A stretch of 6,014 bases of DNA from positions 1 through 6,014 of the forward strand of contig JAGBXH010000452.1 in the NCBI GenBank assembly GCA_017629395.1. The letters are read 5' to 3'. A program made the position numbers and the translations under genes. Below the pieces are notes generated by a model. The model did no database searches. It saw only the letters and a program-made list of their open reading frames with translations, and was not told the origin of the DNA. Shown here piece after piece: positions 1 through 6,014 of the stretch (within the stretch, counting starts at the first letter, position 1; every line of letters starts with the position of its first letter). Origin of the DNA: Clostridia bacterium (lineage in GTDB: Bacteria; Bacillota; Clostridia; Oscillospirales; CAG-272).

Positions 1-1
1 C

Positions 2-1480
2 AAGGCGTATACTGCGTTTGTGTACGGGCAGTATCTGACCGTGCCCGAAAGCACCAAGCAGGCACTTTTGGCGTTTGCCGAGCAAAAGGGCTTGCACCCG
101 GACAGACTTTCCATCATTGAAGACGTGGCAAATGCCGTACGCACGGCGGCTACGTATGAGCTTGAATACCCCGCTTGCCCCGAGGGCGAGGACGAGGTGG
201 TGTATTTTCTGACCGAGTCAAAAAGCGGCGTCTGCCGTCACTTTGCAAGTGCGGCAACCCTGCTTTACCGCTCCTTGGGCATTCCCGCGCGCTACGTGGT
301 GGGATATAGCACGTATGCGGCGGGCGAAGCCTGGACCGACGTCAAGGGAGCGGATGCGCACGCATGGGTGGAGGTATTTGTTACAGGACTTGGTTGGGTG
401 CGCGTAGATCCCACTCCCGCGCTTTCAAGCACGCCCGATGACGCGCTGGTGTTGACTCCTGTTAAGATTATGGGCTACTATACGGGTCTGCCTTACGTGG
501 TCACGCCCGAAAACGTCATCATTGCGCAGGGCTCTCTCAAACAGGGGCATACCTTGCAGAACGTGCAGGTCAGCGGTCAGCAGACCGATGCAGGCACGGG
601 TGTTTCGGTGATTACGGGAGCACAGATCGTGGATGAGAACGGCAAGGACGTGACGGGTGAATATCACCTTGTGCTCCGCGACGGCGTCATTGAGGTCAGA
701 AAGCCGACCCTGATTGTTACGGCAGCTACCTCCAAGAAGGTATTCGACGGAAATCCGTTGCAAAGCACTGCCTTTACCATTTCCTTCAAAAATACGGAGC
801 TTGGTAAGACGTACAAGGTCACAGCCACGGTCAGCGGGCAGCAGACGGAGGTTGGGCAGAGCTCGAACACGATTGGCGAAGTGGTCATTACCGATATTCT
901 GGGCAGAGACGTCACGAGCAATTTTGACGTGCAGAAAAATCACGGCACGCTCAAGGTGTACTTATATGAGCTCTCTGTTCGTTCGTCTGGCGCAAGCAAG
1001 ACCTATGACGGTACGCCCTTGTCCTCTCCCGAGCTGAGCTTTGATGCGGATGCGCTTGCAGCGCGCGGGCACAGCCTGGAATACACCATGCCGAGCATTA
1101 CGAGCGTAGGCACGATTTACAATACCCCCACCTGCCGCGTATTGGACGGTGCGGGCAACGACGTCACGGCAGAATACGATCTGCGCATCAGCGCGGGCGT
1201 GCTGCGCGTCAGCGCAATACAGCTGACGCTGGTGACCGACAGCGCAGAGAAGGTCTATGACGGCAGAGCTCTGCGCGCCGATGGATTTACGCTGACCAAG
1301 GGTGCACTTGCCGCAGGGCAGAGCATTGCTGCCTATCAGATCAAGGGCAGCCAGACCAACGTAGGCGTCAGTGATGCTGTCGTGACAGATATCGTCATCC
1401 TGGACGCAGACGGACGAAACGTAACGGCAAACTATCAGATCACCATCATTCCCGGTACGCTGCGCGTGCTGGCACCTTAA
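2..1480 (+). CDS. Transglutaminase-like domain protein with four C-terminal YDG/MBG-like repeats (5' partial)
   Basis: The reading frame is open to the left edge, so the true start lies upstream; the GTG at 20 is only the first possible start inside the window. Residues here count from that GTG. Residues about 36-137 form a transglutaminase/papain-like core with C72 in SGVCRHFASA, H114 in DAHAWVEVF and D130 in GWVRVDPTP, the expected catalytic order. Four tandem beta-rich repeats fill residues 142-486, and the TAA follows the last one directly, with no sortase signal or C-terminal membrane helix. Bacterial relatives of this fold act outside the cytoplasm, as crosslinking enzymes or more often as cysteine proteases or amidases; many (TgpA-like) carry membrane helices before the core. 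Such an anchor or a signal peptide is expected in the missing 5' part but is not visible. The next gene starts 32 bases on and shares the repeat, so the two probably form an operon. The domain call is strong; reaction and substrate are unknown. Confidence 0.9.
   Translation, partial: KAYTAFVYGQYLTVPESTKQALLAFAEQKGLHPDRLSIIEDVANAVRTAATYELEYPACPEGEDEVVYFLTESKSGVCRHFASAATLLYRSLGIPARYVVGYSTYAAGEAWTDVKGADAHAWVEVFVTGLGWVRVDPTPALSSTPDDALVLTPVKIMGYYTGLPYVVTPENVIIAQGSLKQGHTLQNVQVSGQQTDAGTGVSVITGAQIVDENGKDVTGEYHLVLRDGVIEVRKPTLIVTAATSKKVFDGNPLQSTAFTISFKNTELGKTYKVTATVSGQQTEVGQSSNTIGEVVITDILGRDVTSNFDVQKNHGTLKVYLYELSVRSSGASKTYDGTPLSSPELSFDADALAARGHSLEYTMPSITSVGTIYNTPTCRVLDGAGNDVTAEYDLRISAGVLRVSAIQLTLVTDSAEKVYDGRALRADGFTLTKGALAAGQSIAAYQIKGSQTNVGVSDAVVTDIVILDADGRNVTANYQITIIPGTLRVLAP
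125..430 (+). other. Transglutaminase-like catalytic core
   Basis: This part of the first gene encodes the catalytic core. The nucleophile Cys codon is at 233-235, in the G-V-C-R-H-F-A context typical of bacterial transglutaminase-like proteins (usually G-x-C-x-x-F/Y-A). It is followed by the LYRSLGIPARYVVGY segment that normally packs behind the nucleophile. The His codon is at 359-361 (D-A-H-A-W-V-E-V) and the Asp codon at 407-409 (G-W-V-R-V-D-P-T-P). All three residues are present, so nothing suggests an inactive domain. The motifs cannot separate transamidase from protease activity. Confidence 0.9.
443..1477 (+). repeat. Four tandem YDG/MBG-like repeats in the transglutaminase-like protein
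   Basis: Four protein-level units span about 443-706, 707-961, 962-1213 and 1214-1477 (88, 85, 84 and 88 codons). Unit 1 is the most divergent, with Y-T-G-L-P in place of Y-D-G. Units 2-4 read K-V-F-D-G-N-P-L, K-T-Y-D-G-T-P-L and K-V-Y-D-G-R-A-L. All keep a late G-x-(D/N)-V-T-x-(E/N)-(Y/F) motif and end G-(V/T)-(I/L)-x-V. Units 1 and 2 share V-S-G-Q-Q-T-(D/E)-(A/V)-G, and unit 4 has G-S-Q-T-N-V-G. Alternating polar and hydrophobic residues indicate beta strands, so this is likely an Ig-like stalk or binding region. Boundaries are by eye, good to a few residues. Confidence 0.82.
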
Positions 1481-1501
1481 AGAAAGATTGACAAAATTTT
1501 C

Positions 1502-1505
1502 GGAG
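1502..1505 (+). promoter_or_regulatory. Ribosome binding site of the large repeat-protein gene
   Basis: GGAG lies 7 bases before the ATG at 1513 and 10 before a second in-frame ATG at 1516. The spacing favours 1513, though initiation at 1516 would remove only one residue. The 32-base gap (1481-1512) contains no terminator-like hairpin, which fits co-transcription with the upstream gene. Confidence 0.75.
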
Positions 1506-1512
1506 AAATACT

Positions 1513-4500
1513 ATGATGTACGAAGCATATGAGAAAAAGGTCAGAGGATATCTTCCCCTGGCGCGCATATTCAAGGTATGCGTCAAGTGTGCGGTGCTGC
1601 TGCTGATATTGGGCGCGGTGCTGCTGCTTGGCTATCTCTCGCTGCGCGGTATTTACTTCGGAGACTATACGCTGCAAAGCGAAACGGTTGCATTTGGCGA
1701 TAAGCCCGAATACGATTGCTTTGTGCTGCTTGGCACGTACAAGTGCGAATACGCAGCACCGGGCAGCGAGAATTGGGAGGCGGATCAGCCCACCGCCCCC
1801 GGCACGTATGCGGTGCGCGCGGTCATCACCAAAGGCTTTTTGGGCAAAAAGATCTATAGCGAGGCGGGGACTGTGACGCTGTACCGCCGCGAGGTCACGC
1901 TGCGCCCCGAGGGCAAGAGCGCCAAGTTTGAATACGGCGAAGAGCCCGTATTCGGCAAGCATTGGCAGATCGACGGCGTGCTCGCCAAGGGGCACAGCGT
2001 GGATATGGCTGCACTCTCCTATTTCACCTATGACGGACGCGGCGGCGCGATCTGCCATATTGACCCCGACAGCGTGATCATTCGCGATAAAAAGGGCAAT
2101 AACGTGACCGCGGGTTATGCGCTGACCTTTACGCAGGGCACGGTCAAGGTCAAGGCAAGGCAGATCACGGTCGTGGTCGCGGATGAGATCAAAAACGGAA
2201 AGCCCGTCAACATCACCAAGGTTTACGACGGGCAAAGCGCAAGCACAACGCACTTTGAGTTGACCAAGGGCAAGCTGTTTGGCGGGGATGAGATCGTGAT
2301 CACACCGCACAGCATCTCTGCCGACGTGGGCAGGCATGAAAACCGCGTGACGGTCACGGTGGTCAACCAAGCAGGGCAGGACCGTACGGCATACTATAAT
2401 GTGAACGTGGATGCCTGCAAGGTGGTCATTGAAAAGAGAGCGCTGACTGTTACCACGCCCGACGTGACGTTGGAATACAACGGCTCTCGCCAGTACCCCG
2501 ATCGGTATGCGATCAAGAGCGGAAGCCTGGTGCAGGGGCAGTATGCGGAGCTTGTACATAACGACAAGACCGGTGCAACCGAGGTGACGAGCCGTCCGCA
2601 GGAAAACCGCGTGCAGCTCAAAATTATGCAAGACGGGCGCGACGTGACCAAGAATTACAATATTACGTACGAATACGGCTCGTTGACCGTCAAGCCGCGC
2701 AAGATCCATTTACGCAGCGAGGACAGCTATGGGCTGATCTATAACGGACAAGAGCAGAGCTGGGCAAATTATCGCATAGACAGCGGCTCGCTTGGCGCAG
2801 GGCACAGCGTCAAGATCAAAAAGGCGGCAACGCAAAAAATTCCGGGCAGTACACAAAACGTGCTTGATTTTGCCATTGTGTCAAATAGCGGCAAGGACGT
2901 GACCAAGAATTACGATTTGACCACCGCATACGGCACGCTGACCGTCGAAAAGGGTGCGCATTTGCACCTGAAGCTGCTGGATCTGGCGAAAACGTACGAT
3001 GCCGCAGCGCTTGATCCTTCCGAGTATGACGTCAAGCAGCTGATCAGCGTAGCGGACGGCTCGCTGTTCAAGGATGATACCATTGAGATCGTCAGCACGC
3101 GGGGCACGCAGACCGATGCGGGCGTGAGCACGTATACCGTGACCTATCGCATCATGCACAAGGAAGGACTTGGCAAGGCAGTGGACGCGACCGATTGGTA
3201 TGCAAGTGCTTTGCAAAACGAGGGCAGGCTGACCGTCAACAAGCGCACCTTGGAGATCAAGTTTGATCCCATTACCGTGCAGTATACGGGGGAGGCGGTG
3301 ACGGCACAGTATCCAAAGGATCTTTCCGAGCGGGAGCTGCGCGGCTTTGAGGGCAAGGGGCACAGGGTAGTGCTGGATGCAAACGCCTTTGCACAGAGCG
3401 TGACGTACAACAAAAACGGCGTACCCACCCCCGCTCCCGTGTCGATCGGCTCGTACGGCTATACCGTTCCCACGGATCTGATCAAGGTCGTGCTGGACGA
3501 CGGCAGCGGTGCGGACAGAACGCACAACTATGAATTCAAATTTACGGGCAATACCATTCAAATAAAAGGCATCAGCTTGACCTTGCGCGCGCCGAGCGGC
3601 AGCAAGGCGTATGACGGACAGCCGCTTTCTGCAGAAGGCTTTTCGCTTTCCTCGGTGGAACAGACCTGGGGAGCTGACGGCTACCGCGCCACCTACACGC
3701 TGTCGGGCAGCCAGACGGGCGCGGGCACGGGCAGCCTGAACGTGCAAAACGTGCAGGTCTGGGATAAGAGCGGCAATAACGTGACACAGAACTTTGAGAT
3801 CAAGACGGTGTCGGGCAAGCTGACGGTTACGCCGATCTCTATCTCTGTCAGGACGTCGAGCGGCAGCAAGGTATATGACGGACAGCCCATGGATAACGCC
3901 ACGCAAGTGACGCTGACGGAGGGCAGGCTGATCGCGGGGCACACGCTGGGCGGTGCAATCAAGCCGGATTATATCACCGACGTGGGCACGTACGATAACG
4001 ACCGCATCACGCCCAAGGTCTATTCTGCCACGGGGCAGGACGTGACGGGCAATTATCTGATCACGGTCAACCCCGGCAGATATACAGTCAAGCCCGCAGC
4101 CTTGCACATTGGCACACCCTTGGTGCAGGGTGAGTATTCGGGTCAGCCCTATGACGGCAAGTGTGACGGTACCTCGTCTGCCCAGGGTCTTGCCAAAGGG
4201 CAAAAAGTGGAGCTCAACGTCGTGTCAAGCGGCATTGAGCTTGGCAGACACCCCATGCAGGTCAAGGGATACCGCGTGCTGGACGCACGCGGACGCGACG
4301 TAACGAGCAATTATACGGTCACGGTGGAGAACGGCGAGATCGAGATCGTGCCGCGCAAGATCACGGTGGTCACGGGCAGCAGCACCGTCGAGTATGATCA
4401 GGTGCCTGCGCTCAGCCACAGGATCGACGTAGGCGGCTCGGGTCTGATCGAGGGACACGAGATCCGTGCAACCTTTACCTATCCCGATGGTATTCGGGAG

Positions 4501-6014
4501 ATCGGCAGCTCGGTGCAGAATTCGCTGGAATCAATCCGCGTTGTCGATGAGCGCGGCAGGGACGTGACCGCGTATTATAAGATCAATCCCAATTACGGTA
4601 TGCTGCGCGTCAAGCCCATTGAGATCCTCATTGCCACGGGCAGCCGGACCAAGCCGGTCTACGATGGACAGCCCATCACGGCGAATTACTGTAAGGTAAC
4701 GGAAGGCAAGCTGCTTGCAGGGCATGAGCTGTACGTGACGTACAAGTATGCGGACGGCGTTGCAGACGTGGGCAAGTGGAAGAACGATCTGATCGATATC
4801 CGCATTTTGGATCAGAGCGGTAAGAACGTGACGTACATGTACGCATGCACCGTTGATGTGGGCGTGCTGGAGATCACAGCACCTTACGTGCTGCCGATGC
4901 AGACCTTTGATGCAGAGAAGATATACGACGGCACCCCGCTTACAAGCGAGCAATATGAGATCTTGGGCGAGCTGCTGCCCGGCCATGAGATCGCGGGGGT
5001 CAATCCCGCGAGCCTTGAGCTGGTGGGCGAGGTGGAAAACAGGCTGACGCTGATCATTATGGATGCAAACGGCAAAGAGGTCAGCAAGAATTACGAATTC
5101 TTCTATGAAGCAGATACGCTGGGCATGCTGCGCATCACGCACAGAGAGCTGCGATTTATTCGCATGGACGAGCATATCGTGCTGACCTATAACGGCACGA
5201 CCAAGCTGCCGGTATCGCAAGCGCAGATCGAGGTAGAGGGCTTGGTCGCAGGGCAAAAGATCATGCTGCCCATGCAGGTGGAATCTCCCGAGATCGGTCG
5301 CAAGTTTGCGTACGAATTTGGTGACGTGCGCATTTACGACGCGCGCGGACGCGACGTGACGCATTGCTATCACTTTGAGCTACCGTCGGCAGAATCGTGT
5401 CTGACGAGCGTTACGGTCGAGCCTGCAGAGCTGACGCTGTATCTGCCCTCCTCCTATACTAAGGAGTATGATGGCAGGGGTGTGAGCGTCGAGCAGGCGG
5501 GCTACCGTCCCATGGGACTTGCATCGGGACACCGTGTGGAGTACGTGGCAAGCGAAACGCCTGCCGAGCCCGGCAGCTATACCATAGGCTTTACCGAGTG
5601 GGCGGTATACGATCAGAGCGGAAACGACGTAACTTCAAACTATACAGTCAAGGCAGAATCCTGTCGGGTATCGGTTACTTTACTGAACATCAAGCTGACC
5701 AGCGAGAGTGCGACCCGCCACTATAACGGTCAGGAGCTGACGTGCCACGCGTTCAAGAAATATAAGCTTCCCGCGGGCTATACCCTGGAGGCGGTCTTTA
5801 CGGGCACGCAGACCGAGGTCGGCAAGAGTCAGAACACTTTTGAGGTGACGGTATACGACGAAAACGGCAACGATATCACCGCATATTGCAACATTTCCAA
5901 GAGCTTTGGCACGCTGGAGGTGTGGGATCAGATCGCTCTTACGCTGCAGTCGGGCAGTGATATGATGATATTCGACGGCACACCGCTTGTCTGCCATGAG
6001 CTTGGCGCGTACAA
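1513..6014 (+). CDS. Giant membrane-anchored tandem-repeat surface protein (3' partial)
   Basis: The frame runs from ATG 1513 to the right edge without a stop, giving 1500 complete codons of a longer protein. Its order is: basic cytoplasmic N-terminus (residues 1-21, with K8, K9, R11, R18, K21); one hydrophobic helix (about 22-44); a divergent beta-type domain (45-126); then tandem units of about 85-108 residues to the edge. No cleavage site or lipobox is evident after the helix, so I infer an uncleaved N-terminal anchor with the repeats outside the cell; signal-peptide cleavage cannot be excluded. Long arrays of YDG/MBG-like repeats are known from bacterial adhesins and surface fibres, where they act as stalks or binding modules. 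The C-terminus, which could hold a sortase motif, a cell-wall domain or a catalytic domain, is outside the window. Sharing the repeat with the adjacent transglutaminase-like protein suggests a joint role at the cell surface. Architecture is well supported; function is not. Confidence 0.88.
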   Translation, partial: MMYEAYEKKVRGYLPLARIFKVCVKCAVLLLILGAVLLLGYLSLRGIYFGDYTLQSETVAFGDKPEYDCFVLLGTYKCEYAAPGSENWEADQPTAPGTYAVRAVITKGFLGKKIYSEAGTVTLYRREVTLRPEGKSAKFEYGEEPVFGKHWQIDGVLAKGHSVDMAALSYFTYDGRGGAICHIDPDSVIIRDKKGNNVTAGYALTFTQGTVKVKARQITVVVADEIKNGKPVNITKVYDGQSASTTHFELTKGKLFGGDEIVITPHSISADVGRHENRVTVTVVNQAGQDRTAYYNVNVDACKVVIEKRALTVTTPDVTLEYNGSRQYPDRYAIKSGSLVQGQYAELVHNDKTGATEVTSRPQENRVQLKIMQDGRDVTKNYNITYEYGSLTVKPRKIHLRSEDSYGLIYNGQEQSWANYRIDSGSLGAGHSVKIKKAATQKIPGSTQNVLDFAIVSNSGKDVTKNYDLTTAYGTLTVEKGAHLHLKLLDLAKTYDAAALDPSEYDVKQLISVADGSLFKDDTIEIVSTRGTQTDAGVSTYTVTYRIMHKEGLGKAVDATDWYASALQNEGRLTVNKRTLEIKFDPITVQYTGEAVTAQYPKDLSERELRGFEGKGHRVVLDANAFAQSVTYNKNGVPTPAPVSIGSYGYTVPTDLIKVVLDDGSGADRTHNYEFKFTGNTIQIKGISLTLRAPSGSKAYDGQPLSAEGFSLSSVEQTWGADGYRATYTLSGSQTGAGTGSLNVQNVQVWDKSGNNVTQNFEIKTVSGKLTVTPISISVRTSSGSKVYDGQPMDNATQVTLTEGRLIAGHTLGGAIKPDYITDVGTYDNDRITPKVYSATGQDVTGNYLITVNPGRYTVKPAALHIGTPLVQGEYSGQPYDGKCDGTSSAQGLAKGQKVELNVVSSGIELGRHPMQVKGYRVLDARGRDVTSNYTVTVENGEIEIVPRKITVVTGSSTVEYDQVPALSHRIDVGGSGLIEGHEIRATFTYPDGIREIGSSVQNSLESIRVVDERGRDVTAYYKINPNYGMLRVKPIEILIATGSRTKPVYDGQPITANYCKVTEGKLLAGHELYVTYKYADGVADVGKWKNDLIDIRILDQSGKNVTYMYACTVDVGVLEITAPYVLPMQTFDAEKIYDGTPLTSEQYEILGELLPGHEIAGVNPASLELVGEVENRLTLIIMDANGKEVSKNYEFFYEADTLGMLRITHRELRFIRMDEHIVLTYNGTTKLPVSQAQIEVEGLVAGQKIMLPMQVESPEIGRKFAYEFGDVRIYDARGRDVTHCYHFELPSAESCLTSVTVEPAELTLYLPSSYTKEYDGRGVSVEQAGYRPMGLASGHRVEYVASETPAEPGSYTIGFTEWAVYDQSGNDVTSNYTVKAESCRVSVTLLNIKLTSESATRHYNGQELTCHAFKKYKLPAGYTLEAVFTGTQTEVGKSQNTFEVTVYDENGNDITAYCNISKSFGTLEVWDQIALTLQSGSDMMIFDGTPLVCHELGAY
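1576..1644 (+). other. N-terminal transmembrane segment of the giant repeat protein
   Basis: Residues 22-44 form one hydrophobic stretch rich in Leu, Val and Ala (core AVLLLILGAVLLLGYLSL), preceded by basic residues and followed by R45. By the positive-inside rule the N-terminus is cytoplasmic and everything after it is outside. Two cysteines, C23 and C26, sit at the cytoplasmic entry of the helix as C-V-K-C. They are too early and in the wrong context for a lipoprotein signal. Confidence 0.8.
1645..1890 (+). other. Divergent membrane-proximal beta domain
   Basis: Residues 45-126 lie between the membrane helix and the first recognisable repeat. They lack the Y-D-G and D-V-T-x-N-Y motifs. A P-T-A-P-G-T-Y-A-V-R-A-V segment resembles the P-G-x-Y-x-V strand of several bacterial Ig-like domains. 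C69 and C78 are close enough to form a disulfide. It may be a degenerate member of the repeat family or a separate Ig-like domain acting as a membrane-proximal cap. Confidence 0.5.
1891..2955 (+). repeat. Repeat units 1-4 of the giant protein
   Basis: Four units cover residues about 127-217, 218-309, 310-396 and 397-481. Unit 1 has E-Y-G-E in place of Y-D-G but keeps A-K-G-H-S-V and G-N-N-V-T-A-G-Y. Unit 2 has T-K-V-Y-D-G-Q and a weakened late motif (D-R-T-A-Y-Y-N). Units 3 and 4 have Y-N-G and both contain D-V-T-K-N-Y, encoded by the same 18 bases at 2641-2658 and 2896-2913. Each unit ends with a strand of the type G-S-L-T-V-K or G-T-L-T-V-E. Boundaries are by eye. Confidence 0.75.
2956..3570 (+). 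repeat. Enlarged, divergent repeat units 5 and 6
   Basis: Residues about 482-578 and 579-686 form two longer units of about 97 and 108 residues. Unit 5 has K-T-Y-D-A-A-A where Y-D-G is expected, keeps G-T-Q-T-D-A-G, and replaces the D-V-T-x-N-Y region with a longer segment around A-V-D-A-T-D-W-Y. Unit 6 has Q-Y-T-G-E-A, keeps G-K-G-H-R-V, carries a Pro-rich insertion (N-G-V-P-T-P-A-P-V, residues 635-643), and has D-R-T-H-N-Y in the late position. Both end with strands like those of the other units, so they are probably the same fold with longer loops. Confidence 0.65.
3571..5931 (+). repeat. Repeat units 7-15 of the giant protein
   Basis: Nine units of about 83-94 residues begin near residues 687, 775, 862, 949, 1036, 1125, 1212, 1306 and 1391. 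Most show the full motif set: K-x-Y-D-G-x-P at the start (units 7, 8, 11, 12), G-H-(T/E/R)-(L/I/V) in the middle (8, 10, 11, 12, 14) or G-Q-K-(V/I) (9, 13), and G-(R/N/K/Q)-(D/N)-V-T late (7-11, 13, 14). Unit 15 reads G-N-D-I-T and unit 12 G-K-E-V-S. Unit 10 has Y-D-Q-V-P; units 13 and 15 have Y-N-G. Cysteines, absent from residues 303-883, appear in units 9, 11, 13, 14 and 15. The near-constant length suggests a linear rod of similar beta domains. Confidence 0.8.
3593..3887 (+). repeat. Phased DNA direct repeat at the starts of units 7 and 8
   Basis: Two 31-base copies, at 3593-3623 and 3857-3887, differ at only two adjacent bases (CG at 3608-3609 against TA at 3872-3873). They encode S-G-S-K-(A/V)-Y-D-G-Q-P and lie 264 bases, exactly 88 codons, apart. 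This is the closest DNA match I found between neighbouring units. It suggests fairly recent duplication or gene conversion, or strong protein-level constraint with uniform codon choice. Confidence 0.7.
5932..6014 (+). repeat. Start of repeat unit 16, cut by the window edge
   Basis: Residues 1474-1500 contain the opening strand (I-A-L-T-L-Q-S-G-S) and an F-D-G-T-P-L motif equivalent to Y-D-G-x-P-L in the other units, followed by C1494. The unit continues beyond the window, so the array is longer than sixteen units or ends just outside. Confidence 0.75.

Noticed and set aside
714..1037. Plus-strand reading frame of 107 codons in another frame, and shorter ones near 1628, 4109 and 4853.
   Set aside because: They sit inside the two real genes, lack ribosome sites, and encode Arg/Ser/Pro-rich sequence typical of an out-of-frame reading of GC-rich DNA.
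1481..1512. Possible terminator between the two genes.
   Set aside because: ACAAAATTTT has A and T runs but no GC-rich hairpin before them.
1488..1517. TTGACA at 1488-1493 and TATGAT at 1512-1517 with an 18-base spacer, a near-consensus sigma-70-type promoter.
   Set aside because: The -10 box overlaps the start codons at 1513 and 1516, so transcripts would begin downstream of them and lack the GGAG. It could not express the full-length gene and is probably chance in the only AT-rich stretch.
1573..1644. C-V-K-C at the start of the membrane helix as a possible lipoprotein signal or metal site.
   Set aside because: A lipobox Cys should follow the hydrophobic stretch with small residues before it; these Cys precede it. 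Two Cys alone do not support metal binding.
1477..2709. Long minus-strand reading frame of about 410 codons, with similar ones at 2881-4203 and 4531-5373, and one at 425-943 opposite the first gene.
   Set aside because: They lie codon-for-codon opposite the real genes. Antisense stops there require sense TTA, CTA or TCA codons, and I count only seven in the 1500 codons of the large gene. The translations show no recognisable domain and only mirror the repeats.
443..6014. Tandem repeats as a CRISPR array or non-coding satellite.
   Set aside because: The periodicity is in the protein (about 85-90 codons, in frame) and DNA identity between units is mostly low, as expected for diverged domains rather than DNA repeats.

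Overview
The window is almost wholly coding on the + strand. It holds two consecutive genes, both cut by the window edges, separated by a gap of only 32 bases. It looks like bacterial chromosome: there is a Shine-Dalgarno-type GGAG before the second gene, codons are moderately GC-rich and rarely use TTA, CTA or TCA, and the proteins are extracellular beta-rich repeat proteins. The style (transglutaminase-like enzyme, very large tandem-repeat surface protein, GGAG ribosome site) suggests a Gram-positive Clostridia-like anaerobe, perhaps from a gut. That assignment is inference; no marker gene is present.

Gene 1 (2-1480, 5' end missing) encodes a transglutaminase-like domain with an intact Cys-His-Asp triad. 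Four tandem repeats of about 84-88 residues follow directly, and the protein ends exactly at the end of the fourth.

Gene 2 (1513 to the right edge, no stop in 1500 codons) encodes a protein with a short basic N-terminus, one membrane helix, a divergent first domain, and then at least fifteen complete units plus the start of a sixteenth unit of the same repeat family. The repeat consensus, read by eye, is K-x-Y-D-G-x-x-L early, G-H-x-(hydrophobic) in the middle, often Q-T-x-(V/A)-G, then G-(R/K/N)-D-V-T-x-N-Y, and G-(T/V)-L-x-V at the end. It resembles the YDG/MBG-type mostly-beta adhesin repeats.

The arrangement suggests a two-gene operon for an extracytoplasmic system. One partner is an enzyme carrying a short repeat stalk, and the other is a long membrane-anchored rod or fibre built from the same module. 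Whether the enzyme crosslinks, cleaves or simply docks onto the rod cannot be read from the sequence. I see no RNA genes, mobile elements, CRISPR arrays or terminators.
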